Source: Anisodus tanguticus (Eukaryota; Streptophyta; Magnoliopsida; Solanales; Solanaceae). Taken from it: DNA of 64,000 nucleotides. The stretch is from contig CM067539.1 of assembly GCA_034509755.1 (NCBI GenBank), positions 59,220,513 through 59,284,512 on the forward strand. The letters run 5' to 3'. The notes below the pieces were generated by a model. The model saw only the letters and a list, made by a program, of their open reading frames with translations. It was not told the origin of the DNA and did not search any database. A program made the position numbers and the translations under genes. This document shows, piece after piece, positions 46,501 through 57,907 of this stretch; position 1 is the first letter of the stretch, and each line of letters begins with the position of its first letter.

Positions 46501-46915
46501 GGTCAAATTCGACAGACACATAATTATTGCTAGTGAATTTTCTAACAGAGATTAAGTTTTTAATGATGTTAGGGGTGTAGAGGACGTGACTTAGGGAGAA
46601 AGGCGGGTGGGGATGTTTGGTATGTGTGTTACCGTAACCTTCAATTGGAATGCGATGACCATTGCCGACAATAATAAATTGAGGACACTTTAGCCGAAGT
46701 AGTTGAGATAAGTTACCTGACGACCGGGTGAGGTGAGATGTGGCTCCGGTGTCCATGTACCAATTTTCGTCGGGTTGTTGAAGGTTCACGGTGCTGAAAG
46801 CCTGGCCCAAGTCGGTGGGGGCCAGGTTGCTGCCTTGCGGTTGCTGCTGGACCGAGACCATGTGGGCATGTTGCTGGTGCGGGTGGGCCTGCCTATTGGC
46901 TGGGACAGAGCCCAA
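43586..46915 (-). pseudogene. Copia Pol (protease to RNase H), element B
   Basis: Reading on the minus strand, protease WYMDTGATSHLT (about 46760), integrase core end TSSQNGKAERII (about 45890), RT with RKSLYGLKQTP-like, intact YVDDIVLSASS (about 44540) and a 285-residue uninterrupted RNase H frame ending at 43586 (SRSSVEAEYRG, HIEMDIHFVREKV, ADILTKGL). Frame changes between integrase and RT and within the RT fingers (about 44900-45100) break continuity. The downstream part is better preserved than in element A. Confidence 0.88.
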
Positions 46916-47159
46916 TAGGCCAGGTGACTAAGCATGTTGCTGGAACTGGGCCTCTGCAGTTAGGTATGGGCATGCAGGCGAGGCCCAGTTCCCTTGATTA
47001 GGCCATATTGGCTGTTGTCCAGGCCACGGGAGATAGGCAGTAGTTGGGCCTGGCTGCTGGTTGCGGTTGCCTTTGCCGCGGCCCTTCTCTTTATTGTTGT
47101 TACCGCGGCCTCTGCCGCGGGACCGCTGTTGTTGGTGGTCTTGCGGTGGTGGCTGGGTG

Positions 47160-47887
47160 GTATTGGTCGCCGGTGGAGTCATGCCGTCAACGGCTAATGC
47201 CTTGTGATTGTGCTCGTCTTATTTGGCACGGCGTGTCTCTTCTAACAAAAGTTGTGAACGTGCTTTGTTGAAACTTGGGAGGGGGTCGGCTTGTTGAATC
47301 ATCGTTGCGAGTGTATCATATTCACCTTTCGGTAAACCTACAACTAGTTGAAGCACCATCTTGATTTCTGACACAGAAGTCCCTACGTTGGACAGTTGGT
47401 CGATTATGAGTTTCAGTTACTTACAATATTCGGACATGTTGTTAAAATTCTCGAGACGTGTATTGTTGAACTGCTCTTCCAAATACACGGCCCGAGTATT
47501 TTTATTATCCTGAAAAATTTCTTCTAGCCAGACCCAAAGTTCACGTGTCGTAGCACATATTTTCATGATAGTGCACAACAAGTCTTTAGAGATGGTGTCG
47601 TAGATCCATTGTTTGACGATGGCGTCAAGGCGATGCCAGGTTGAGTCTGCAACATCGGTGGGACGAGGAACAAAATTATCAATATGGTCGAGCACATTGT
47701 ATGCACATGCATGACTATAGAATAGTTCCATCCACATGGAATATTGACAGTCTTCTTGGTCAAAAATTATAGGGATAAAATTCTTGATGTTATTAACGGT
47801 GAATGTCGGATGAAAAGAAGACAATGAACGTTGAGAGGGGTTGTCAAGTGTGCCAGTAGATGAACCAGAATTAGTGGGGGAAGACAT
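47160..47887 (-). pseudogene. Copia Gag pseudogene, element B
   Basis: Starts at ATG 47887 with MSSPTNSGSSTGTLDNPSQR, the same start as element A Gag. A CAA to TAA change creates a stop at 47419-47417 after MSEYCK, and a second CAA to TAA lies near 47222-47220; both are single C-to-T changes in sense. A basic RGRGRGNNNKEKGRGKG stretch follows in place of a zinc knuckle. Confidence 0.88.
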
Positions 47888-47979
47888 GGTGGCAACCTTA
47901 TTGCCGCCGGCCGAGAGGAAGGGAAGATGGGAGGGGTTTCGGCCGTGAGAAAAAAAGAGAGGGGTAGGGATTAGGGTTT

Positions 47980-47992
47980 GGCTCTGATACCA
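47980..47992 (-). promoter_or_regulatory. Primer-binding site of copia element B
   Basis: TGGTATCAGAGCC on the minus strand directly follows the 5' LTR end CTTACA and is complementary to the 3' end of plant initiator tRNA-Met, the usual copia primer. Confidence 0.9.
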
Positions 47993-48207
47993 TGTAAGAA
48001 TGGAATAAGTTCCCTTAGGGATTCCTTTCATTAATCACAATATATATAATTGTACAGAGGTTGATTCATAATACAATAAGAATCTTAACTTACCTTAAAT
48101 GGTTGATTTCTAATACAATAAGAATCGTAAGTTACCTTAAATATATATATATATATTTATCATAATTACAAAATATATTGTGAATATTCGGAGAATATTC
48201 GCTAATA
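47993..48207 (-). repeat. 5' LTR of copia element B
   Basis: A 215-bp LTR from TATTAGCGAATATTC at 48207 to TTCTTACA at 47993, with two copies of the 42-base unit and an AT-rich stretch at 48145-48160. Confidence 0.92.
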
Positions 48208-48619
48208 TTATGGATAGTAAATATTAGAGAAGGTGAAGGAGAATAATTAGGAGGGTAAGGAGAAAGATAAGGGATTGGTAGTTGTACGTGCTTAAATTAA
48301 CTAATGAGACCCCTTAGAATTTATTTCATAACAAATCGATTTACTATTTATTGTATTAACTCAACTGGCTTGTCCAAGGTCGGTTAATTATCAAATTATT
48401 AATGTGCTAATTAGTTATCTAATTTTAATTTTTAGTGTGTTAATTATTTAACCTATTTAATTGTTAATGTTCTATTTAGCTATTTATTATTTAGTTAATT
48501 ATTAATTTGTTAATTAGCTTAATTTTGTAATGTTATTATGTTAAATTAGTTATATTCATAATGTCAATTTAGTTCATTTGAATTAGTTATAAAAATGGTT
48601 ACTTGTTATTTCGTGTACT

Positions 48620-48900
48620 TTGTTTATCTTATTTAGTTGTGTTAGCTACTGCTTCCTTGTGTTAGAGTGTGCTACCATGACGTATTCGATTTTGTTATCA
48701 GCATGTTCACACTGCTCTAATTTCTTGTCTGAGTGTGACAGTTTCTCTTGCTTTTCTTTACTTTGCTTGCTTTGCTTGGTATTATGCTTTGTCTTAAGCC
48801 GATGCCTCCGAAAACAACATCTCTACGTGGAGGTAAGGTCTGCGTACAATCTACCCTTTCCAGACCCACATGGTGGGATTTCATTGAGTATGTTGTTGTA
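48620..48900 (+). mobile_element. TS-SINE or RTE-LINE 3' end inside the MULE
   Basis: GGTAAGGTCTGCGTACAATC, then CCAGACCCACATGGTGGGAT and a GTATGTTGTTGTAT end identify the nightshade TS/RTE tail. The T-rich leader from about 48620 resembles the 3' UTR of the LINE at 2100-3185. It is nested in the MULE interior. Confidence 0.7.
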
Positions 48901-49490
48901 TATAAAAATGGTTACTTGGTTAATTAGTTTGGGCTGAAAATTATTAATTTAATCTGTTTTGCATACATTAAATAGTAATTTGAATTAGTAAATATTTTAT
49001 TATTAATTAGTATTTAATTGTCAAATAGTTTGGAGGTGAAAATCATTAATTTAATTTGTTTGCATATGTTAAATAGTAATTGTGAATGAGTAAACATTTT
49101 TTTGTTAATTAGTTAACTCTTAGTAAATAGTTTAGGGGTGAAAATCATTAATTTAATACGTTAAATGGTAACAGTCAATTCTTAGTTAGTTTAGGGTTGA
49201 ATATCATTAATATAATTTTCTGATAAAAGAAATAGTTAGTATAAATGTTTAGTTAAGTAATTAATTAACTAAATATTTATTATTCATTTTTTACTAACTT
49301 TTGTGACATCCTAAATTAATTGTAAAACATAAAGATCTCAACATTAACTATAAAATAACACTTAAACCCTAGAAAATAACACACTTAAACCTGGTTATAA
49401 AAAGTTGCAAAAGCTTGGATGCTTTACGACCCTAAAAACGACGGAAAGTGTGGAACAAGTTGTACCTAATATTTAGGCATATGACTGCCT
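48901..49490. other. AT-rich MULE interior
   Basis: Repeated TTAATTAGT / AGTTTAGGGGTGAAAATCATTAATTTAAT motifs (each under 20 bases apart) give a loosely tandem structure at 48930-49200. No captured host gene fragment was recognised. Confidence 0.5.
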
Positions 49491-49941
49491 TTGAGTTAAT
49501 ACAATGAATAGTAAATTGATTAATTATGAAATAAGTCTTAAAGGGGTCTCATTAGTTAATTTAACCACGTACAACTACCAATCCCTTATCTTTCTCCTTA
49601 CCCTCCTAATTATTCTCCTTCACTTTCCATAATTGTATCCATGAGATATTAATTTAAGAAGTGTTAATTTAACCACGTACAACTACCAATCCCTTGTCTT
49701 TCTCCTTACCCTCCTAATTATTCTCCTTCACTTTCTCTAATATTTATTATCCATAATTGTATCCATGAGATATTAATTTACGAAGTGTTGAAAAGATGTG
49801 CTTAAAATTAAGGCACTCCTTTTGCGCAAGGAGTTAACTGGACGTTACAGTAACTCCTTTTAAAAGGTAGTTTGGTCACTGTTTATTTTTTTGAGGTACT
49901 TTGGTTTTTTTGAGTCATTTAAGTTCCGGTCACATTAGTGA

Positions 49942-50700
49942 TACGTGAACTAGTTAGGTAAGATTTTATTATTCATATATTAGTTATTTAATCTTTTACC
50001 CTATATAAAATAATATATAATTTTCTCACAACTTTTACATATATTAGTTATGCGGAAAAAAAAACATGAATCAAATATCGTGTCCCCAGTGCTATGATTT
50101 ATGTGGAAAAGAGAAAAAACTAACAAAACATAGTTAACTTATGCTAGATTATTTCTCTCAATTTTCTACCTAAAATGTATAAAATTATGATAGTTTTAAT
50201 ACATGGATAACTCTTCTCTAACCGGTAACCAACCATCCACTAACAAAAAAAGAAATATAAACGGTAGATTATAATTCTATTGAAGTCTTTCTACGTAGGA
50301 TCTCCGATGGAGAAGTGATTATCGAGCTAAAATTTGAACTGGTAAAGCAAAAATATTTTGCCCCTCAAACAAAAATCGGAATAAACAATATTATGTGCAT
50401 GACTGTCGTGATCGAATGATACCAAGATACACTCACATTGCTAAGCAAACAACTCTTTTATACGAGAAATTTCCAAGAGCTTCATGTGTTGCATTCTTAG
50501 TAGTTTTAGTTATGTACTTCATATAATGATCACCTACAACTGGCACCTTCAGATTTATATCTGCAGCAGCAAATAAAACTAGCAAATGTTAACATTGAGA
50601 GCCAAAAACACGATATGCGAGTAATGATCTTTGAAGAAGCTACAACAGTTCTATTCTTTCTCAAATTGACAATTCAGCTACAAAGTGTCCAGAATGATGC
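49942..50700. other. Intergenic DNA 3' of the caprin-like gene
   Basis: No coding signal was found. It includes the presumed 3' UTR and polyadenylation region of the minus-strand gene that ends at 50789. Confidence 0.5.
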
Positions 50701-50788
50701 ACGAGCAAGCAGAAAATGCTTGTGTGCATCCATGTAATAGGGAAACAGCTTGACGACCTTGACGAAGCTAGCAAAGGAATTACTATAA

Positions 50789-53700
50789 TCACCTTAATTC
50801 AGCAGAGTAACTGCCCACTTGATCACCTGAAGCATAATGATTATAACCGTCGCCGCCGCCTGTACCCCTGCCACCCCTTCCCCTATGGTTATTATAGTTC
50901 CTCTGTTGGTAATTACCAGATTGGTCGTAGTATTGATTGCGGCCATTCTGGTAGGAACCTCCCCTGCCACGTCCTCCACGGCCATTGGAGTATCCACGAC
51001 GGTCACCCACACTCCCACCACGATTACCCCTGTAATTCTGATTCTGATAAGACCTCCGGGGAACAGATTGTTGCTCATTGAAACCCGCATCCTTCATATT
51101 ATCAACACCTTCAGCCTCAGGTGCGACTTCTTCTGGTTCAGCAGGTTGTTCAGACATGTTGTTATCCTGTTGCCCCTGCAAAGCGTATAAAAAGAACAGA
51201 CATAATGTTACATCCAGTGGATATAACCACTAAACTTCAGAATATTCTCTTAGAAAGGACGAATACCTGCTGCAGTTCGGCATCGCTAATGTGAATCGCC
51301 TTAGTTTCAATTGCTTGAGAACTTGCAGCTTCTTCTTCCTGAAAAAAATTAATGTTCACAGTTGGATGATAACATGAAGGAAAGCTACTGCACGAACCAC
51401 TAAAATACTATGATATCAGATGAAAAGTGCACAGACAAACTTCTATGCATTTTCAACCCTGTAAATGCACACCAAGTATTCCCTTTCCAAAGCCAACTAA
51501 ACTAGAAGCACGGATTCTAATAAGAAAACAGGGTTACACACTTCAGATGCCAAAAGTAGTGACTACATTGAAACACAGACGGAAAGGGTCAACATATTTT
51601 TACTTTAAACCACTGCAAGTCAAAATTTTCTACAGCTACAAATTAAGGATGAGATTCTTGTGAGAATCAAATACTGTCCTTTTACGTTAGGTTAAATCTA
51701 CTGGTTTCAGTGAAAATGCTAAAAGCAAGCTTAGGTTGCCAAAAGAGTGTAAGAATACATAGCCAGAAACTTATGTACCAAAAGAGTGTAAGAATACATA
51801 GCCAGAAACTAATGTAAAAAGGTGAAGAAAGATAGAATAACTCAGGACCCAATGTTCATAAGTTCCTTCTCACAAAATTCTTGATCGTACACCAGAGTAT
51901 GTAGATCTGCGCAAAAAGTTTTCGGACTTGAAGAAAGAGGGTGCAGGACAAAGACAAATTCACGTCCATCTTTGAACAGGTTTTCACGCCACTTCAGATT
52001 CAACTCATTAGCAATATATATCAATCAATCAACCCACTACACCTCAATCTAAAACTAGTCAGTTTTTTGTATGGATCATCTATCTATTCCACTCTTTTAG
52101 GGCACATTTGATTTCATTACTAGAGATAAGAAAAAGTAATTATCCATGTGGCTGCTGGATAAGTCCTTTAAGACGATTAGGGGTTCTCTAAAACTGGAGC
52201 TGCTCCAAATCACACATGTAATCCCTCCACTGGCATATAAATCTCTAACTAGGCTGAAAAGAATCCGACTCTTGTAAACATAAGTTAACAGCAACTAAGC
52301 ATAATCTTAACCAGTTGGTGTAGTCTATATGGACCATTTGCTTCCATTAAGCTCTTTTTTTTTGCTATAATTTTAGAAGTGTTGTATCACATCTAAATCA
52401 AGATGGCAAAGATCTTCTCAACATCAATGTATATTGGTTTTTTTCATGATTATTCATTGATAGTTCATCTGAACACCTAGTTGAACTCTAAGAGTGTTTG
52501 GTATGAAGGTTTTCCAATTTTCTCATGTTTGGTTGGTCAAAAATTTTTGGAAAACATTTTTTTTAGGAAAACAAGTTCCTTAAAATGAGGAAAATGACTT
52601 CCCTAATAAAAGTAGGGAAAACAAGTCTCACATGTGTCATTCAAGCAACTACTCCACCACCACTAAACCCCAACTACCACCACCACCGGCAATATTTTTT
52701 AAAAGTTTTTAATTTCTTTTTTGGTTTTCTACACACACACACACACACACACACTCCCCTCCATGTGACCCCCCGACCAACCTCCAAAGAAAGTAGCAAA
52801 GAAAGATTACTCTTCTTATCACATTTCCACCATAAAACTATGGCACACTTCCTTATAACAAAAAAATGTACAATTCCTGCGTTATTATTGACCTTATAAC
52901 AATGTGGAATAAGACTCTGTATTAGCAATAGGAGAATAAGAGTATCTAAAACCCAAATCCCCTTGAAGTATGCAATCCTTACATAGCAATCCCTGATTAT
53001 TATTCACCGTATAAAAAATCCACTCAATATTATTACAACTTAAAGAAGCCAACATTATTTTTCACCGCATCACCAATCCTTGTAGTATGATCCCCAATGC
53101 TTTCAAAAGAGAAGAGCAAAAACGAAAAGATGTGTGGAGCTTAAGCGAAAAGCATGAAACGGAACCACATGCTTCTTCTAAGTGAAGCACAAAATATTTG
53201 GAATATTAAGAATACCAAACATAACGAATGCAGTACTATAAATATCAAACTGCAATTAGAATAACTGATTAGCCATACAATAATGTCGATATTAATCCGA
53301 ATCGTCAAACTTGAGATTGAAGGATCGACCGCTTCTTGTTAGGATTATTTTGAGTGTCATATTTGAAGCGCACACTTTTTTAAAGCGCATGACTTTTCCT
53401 ATAAAGAAACAATTCCTTGCATCCCATTGTTTCATCGCTTTACGCGAGTTTTTAATGCAAGTTCATCTTACCCGAATCAAAAACTCAAGTAGCTAAAACA
53501 TAATGGTCAAAAGATGGAGTAATAGCAGACATCAAGCTGTGTCACAGCTGGCTAGGGAAAAGACAAATCCAGCATATAATTGTATAGCAAGCTACTCTAT
53601 TGGTTATCAACAAAACTAACACCCATAACCACTTAGAGTTGATTTAGTTCTTGAGGTTCGACGAAGTGGTTCTCCAATTGCTTATAAAATGCATATTTTT

Positions 53701-56700
53701 TATTACCTGTCTGACCATAAAAACAACCTTATAGATTAGAAAATACAACACCCATTAGACTTTCACCATTCAAATTTACACCTTTATTACTTCATTTAGC
53801 ATATCAAATAAGCCTAAATTTTTGGGTTTACTTTCCTATACCGTTTTAGAGAAGCAGATTGATCCACGCCAAGCTGGAGGAACAAGTGCAATCTCTCTCG
53901 ATGTGTGCATAAAAATACAGACTTTTTTTTGGATGAAGCTAATATACCAGGTAACAGGGAAATACGCAAATTCCACTATACTTTCAATCAAATGGAAGTC
54001 CTACTCGACAATTTCAAAGAAGAAACAAAAGTTGAAGAGAACATAGTTCACAAATGCAGATTAAGCATTCTCATAGGTACTGTGCATAGAGAATTAATAT
54101 CTCAATCGACTAAATTCCGCCTACTTTCTAAACTTCCATGTTGAACATTTGCCCACAATTGAAGTCGTGTAACATTAGCATAGCCTTCCATCTTCAGACG
54201 ATGGGAAGTCGGATGGTAACTATATGGTATTTAGAAAGCTTAATAGCAAAGAAAATTTTATCCTTATATTAATATCACTCTTAAAAACCTCCATTTAAGA
54301 CCACAATTAGAAAGCACACAAAGGTCCACGTATAAGAAATTCTTTTTCACGAAGATAAATGTATTAAAAATTATGAGCCAAACCTGCTTAGCTCTATATC
54401 CCCTACCCCAAAACAATGGGAAAAAGACAACCTCATTACCTAACCTAGAGGCTATGGCGCGTGCAAAATCTTACAAGTTAAAGACCAACAAGACAAACCA
54501 TATGAACATATTGTTCCTTCAAAGGAAGTGCGGAATGGAGGCTTATGCTTTTGAAGTCTGTACCGTGGAAGTGAATTGCAAGGTAAGACACCAACTTAAA
54601 CAGAAGCTTCACAAGGCCTTAACATTACCTCAACAATCACATTAACTATACAGTGATGGCAAACAATGGCTATAACAGAATGATCAATGAGTTAAAGCTT
54701 AGGATTCAGCCACAAAAACATAAAAACAAGCAAAGTCCATGTGCATCCAATGATCAATCAGATTTTCATGCAAGCTTGAAAGATGTACTATAGACGCTTT
54801 AATTCTGTAAGCATTTACCTTCTGCTCATACTGCACATTTGGGGTGTCCACTTGCAGGGGTATTTCATCAGGCACAGCCTCCACATGCTCTTCTACTGGC
54901 ACTGAATAAGACCCATATTTACCAGCAGCTGCCTCCACTTTAACGGGGTCAGTAGTAAAATATAGTGAACCAATGATCTTATCAAGCTTTGATCTCAGCC
55001 CAGCATCTGCAAAAATGGGGACATAAACTGCTAAAATCATCCCAGACCCCCAAAATTTTGACATATCCATCTAAAAATGTAAATTTCCATACAACAACAG
55101 GTAAACCTAATTCCAACCTAGTTAGGGTCCACTACATGAATGCTCTAAATGCATTACCCAACAAATTAAAAATGTAAATGTCCGGATAACAATGACAACA
55201 ACAACTAAACCTTGATCTCAAACTAGTGGGGTTCGCACTATATGCATATCTATATCCACTCCCTAGTCCCTACCAAAGTAAGAACTTATTTTCAGGGGAG
55301 AGAAAAATTACAAAGAAATAACCTAAATAGCTGCTCACCCAACAGCTTGACTAAAAATAGTCAACGAAAGTAAAATGTATGTATAATCCATATATATGAT
55401 ATGGATATAACCATGTATAATCAGTGTATAATCTATAGCTAGAAAAGTAAATAGTGACTCCGGTTCGCTATTTGTGTAGAAGTCCCAAAAATTACACTCA
55501 TGTAGCATCGGAATTGGATTCAATAGCTACTCACTCAACAGCTTAACTAAAAATTGTCAACGAAAGTATAATGCATGTATAATCCATATATGATATATGT
55601 ATAACCGTGTATAATCAATGCAGATCTATGTATACCGGCTAGAAAAAGTAAATAGTGAATCCAGTCAACTATTTGTGCAAAAGTCTTAAATGTATGTATA
55701 ATCCATATATGATATGCATATAACCATGTCTAATAAGTGTATAATCAAAATAGTGAATCGGGTCAACTATTTGTGTAAGACTCTAATGTATGTGTAATCC
55801 ATATATGATATGCATATAACAGTGTATAATCTATGCATACCGGATAGAAAAAGTAAACAGTGAATCAAGTCAACTAATTGTGTAAAAGTCTAATGTATGT
55901 ATAATACATATATGATATGCATATAACTGCGTATAATCAATGTATAATCTATCTACCAGCTTGAAAAAGTAAACAGTGAATCAAGTCAACTAATTGTGTA
56001 AAAGTCTAATGTATGTATAATCCATATTGATATGCAGGTCGGTTATTTTGTGTAAAAGTCTAATGTATGTATAATCCATATTTGATATGCATATAACTGT
56101 GTATAATCAGTGTACAATCTATATATACCAGCTAAAAAAAGTAAATAGTGAATCCGGTCTATTATTTTGTGTAAAAATCACAAAAATCACACTCACAATT
56201 AACATCGGAATTCGATTCAATGGGCTGCTCAGACTTGGAGATCCATAACTTAGCATGCTCCATACATTTCTGAAGAGCATGCTTATGTGACAAAGGAGAG
56301 TTAACAGGTCTCGAAACAAGCAATCCACTAAGCATCGAAATCAAATCCAAATCTCTTTCCCCTAACAGATCCATCACATCACTCGATTCATCATCCGGCA
56401 TACAATCGTAACTCAAACAACACGCTCTCTCCATAGTCCTCGACAACATCGTAGCTGTAAATTCACTCTGCAGTGACTTCACATCAAACATACTACCAAA
56501 ATACAATAAATTAAGTAAATCCTCAATAGCATTAATAGGTGGAGAAGCGACAGTTGCGAGGTTGATTTCCTCAGAGACTGCAGCAGCGAGTGGTTGACGA
56601 AGCTTTTCGAGCTCGTCAATGGCGGCGATAACTGTGGATTTGGAACGGAGTGTTTCTTCTTGTTCCTTGTTGAGGACTTTGCCTTTCGAGACGGATTCTT

Positions 56701-56806
56701 CCATTTGGAGGATTCGGTTTTGTTTTTTGCGAAGAGCACGGAGGCGTTTGTTGATAAGGTTCAGTACTGGTCCGTCGGAGAGTTCTGAAGCCGGTGTAGA
56801 TGCCAT
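50789..56806 (-). CDS. Coiled-coil, RGG-rich caprin-like protein (four exons)
   Basis: Exons, minus strand: 56806-56197, 55006-54819, 51338-51267 and 51175-50789, all with GT...AG introns and matching phases, giving about 418 residues. Exon 1 starts MASTPASELSDGPVLNLINK and holds a charged, heptad-like region (INKRLRALRKKQNRILQMEE, then LNKEQEETLRSK) that resembles the caprin dimerisation segment, then a helical region. Exon 2 (GLRSKLDKIIGSLYF) and exon 3 (a short acidic segment) lead to exon 4, a disordered tail rich in RGG/RG, Tyr, Gln and Asn (NGRGGRGRGG, NHRGRGGRGTGGG). Such tails bind RNA and favour granule assembly. A role in RNA granules is inferred from composition; no RRM or known catalytic domain is present. 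The gene appears intact. Confidence 0.85.
52488..52690. mobile_element. MITE half related to 63215-63627, in intron 2 of the caprin-like gene
   Basis: Begins AAGAGTGTTTGGTATGAAGG, the same terminus as the element at 63215, followed by GGAAAACATTTTTTTTAGGA and AAATGAGGAAAATGACTTCC blocks. A right end was not found; it fades into an ACC-rich stretch. Confidence 0.6.
52731..52753. repeat. AC dinucleotide microsatellite
   Basis: About 11 AC repeats in intron 2 of the caprin-like gene. Confidence 0.9.
55080..55260 (-). repeat. Two related SINE-like tail fragments
   Basis: The blocks CCAACCTAGTTAGGGTCCAC (about 55115) and CTCAAACTAGTGGGGTTCGC (about 55215), each with an adjacent CAACAAC-type run, resemble the reverse complement of a plant SINE tail (GACCCCAACTAG-like). 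Boundaries are not defined. Confidence 0.4.
55365..56190. repeat. About 100-120-bp tandem repeat in intron 1 of the caprin-like gene
   Basis: Around seven units start near 55371, 55567, 55690, 55786, 55890, 56007 and 56062. Each has AATGTATGTATAATCCATAT, ATGATATGCATATAACC, TGTATAATCTA and GTGAATCCGGTCAACTA-like blocks followed by TTTGTGTAAAAGTC. The last unit runs to within a few bases of the exon 1 donor, and one internal stretch (55480-55530) also resembles the end of exon 1. Confidence 0.85.
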
Positions 56807-57141
56807 TGGTGGTTATGAGGAGTATGCCGCCGTGGACGGCGGTGGATGAACAAGGGTTTGGGTAGGGCTTGTGGAGTGGGGAAGTAGATGAATGGACTAT
56901 GTGTACCTTCCCAATTTATACATGAAAAAATATATTTTGCCTTTTTCTTTTCTTTTTTTTCTTCTAAGGTAATTTGGTTCATCTACTAGGTTCCTATTCC
57001 TACTAGTACTAGAAAGTAAAATGCAGCACAAGTTATAAGGTGAATACTTTTGTAGGAACTATTATATACTAGTATAACAAATAAAAGAAAGTAATTACTT
57101 TAAGAGCATTTTTGTATTTTAAATATTTCTTTATCCATGCA

Positions 57142-57720
57142 GGGTGTGTTTGGTACGACGGAAAATATGATTTTCAAGAAAATATTTTCTCAAAAAATAA
57201 AGAATTTTTTGACTATTTTTTTTTGTGTTTGGCAGATAAGTTGGAAAATATCATTTTTAAGACCCTTTTCATATATTCAGAGCAAAATACTATAAAGTCT
57301 TTGAATTCAGAGTGCAACTTTTAGTGATGGGGATAGATAAAGGTTAGGGGTAGGGTGGTGGTAAGAAAAAAGCTTCATTTTGATATTATTAAAATAAAAT
57401 ATATGAAATAGAAAATTTGAGAAAAGAAAGGCAGGTAGAGATGGGTTGGGTAAGAAAAAATTTCTTAATTTTTATAATTTTTTTATAAAAATAAACTAAA
57501 ATAGAGGAAATAGAAATTCAAGGAGGGGGTTAGGCGGGTGGATGGTAGGCGGGGGGAGGTGGGCTAGGTTAAGGTGTGGGCATGTGGTAGGTGGGAGATG
57601 GAGAGGTGGGGCTAGGTAGGTAGGAGTTAGGGGTGGGTGGTGGTTAGGTGGGAGTTAGGGGTGGGTGGTGGTTAGGTGGGAGTTAGGGGTGGGTGGTGGT
57701 TAGGTGGGGTAGAGTTTGGA
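57142..57720. mobile_element. MITE-like copy with G-rich core
   Basis: Begins AGGGTGTGTTTGGTACGACG, matching the terminus at 63215, and contains GAAAATATTTTCTCAAAAAAT-like sequence. It then becomes strongly G-rich on the plus strand (57520-57715). No right terminus was recognised. Confidence 0.5.
57600..57715. repeat. 28-bp G-rich minisatellite
   Basis: At least three near-identical copies of a unit made of GGTTAGGTGGGAGTTAGGGG plus TGGGTGGT. The plus strand has many runs of three or four G, compatible with G-quadruplex formation. Confidence 0.9.
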
Positions 57721-57907
57721 TGCGTTGGTGTGTTTTTATTATTATTTTTGTTTATCCATATGTGTCAAATAATAAAAGGTAAGCCATTTGTCCAATTAAT
57801 ATTAGCATTAGGGATGATAGGGGAACAGTCTCTTAGGTAAGTCTCTAATCAGTGTTTAAAATTGTTCGGGATACTTAAAGTGGTGATGCCATAATTGGAC
57901 CACATAT

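Larger units (their letters stand above)
43301..48207 (-). mobile_element. Copia element B, nested in MULE, with 5-bp target duplication
   Basis: A 4,907-bp second member of the copia A family, reverse orientation. It has the 5' LTR at 47993-48207, a PBS TGGTATCAGAGCC just inside it, gag and pol remnants, and the 3' LTR at 43301-43591. TTATG flanks it at 43296-43300 and 48208-48212. LTR ends are again TA...CA. Both gag and pol carry nonsense or frameshift lesions, different from those of element A, so neither copy is autonomous. Confidence 0.93.
43103..49932. mobile_element. Long-TIR Mutator-like element, interrupted by copia B
   Basis: Terminal inverted repeats of several hundred bases: left arm 43103-43300 continued at 48213-48365, right arm 49491-49932. 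The tips are GAGTCCAGAACTTAAATGAC and TGACCGGAACTTAAATGAC (right, reverse complement). The 9-base duplication CATTAGTGA flanks it at 43094-43102 and 49933-49941, as expected for Mutator-like transposons. Excluding the nested copia element and its TSD it is about 1.9 kb. No transposase was seen, so it is non-autonomous. The right arm contains a direct duplication of about 112 bases (49555-49785). Confidence 0.85.

Noticed and set aside
50716..51190. Plus-strand ORFs opposite exon 4 of the caprin-like gene
   Set aside because: They mirror the RGG-coding exon, whose minus-strand frame has matching splice sites and composition.
57520..57715. Telomere-like array
   Set aside because: The unit is 28 bases and does not follow the plant telomere heptamer.
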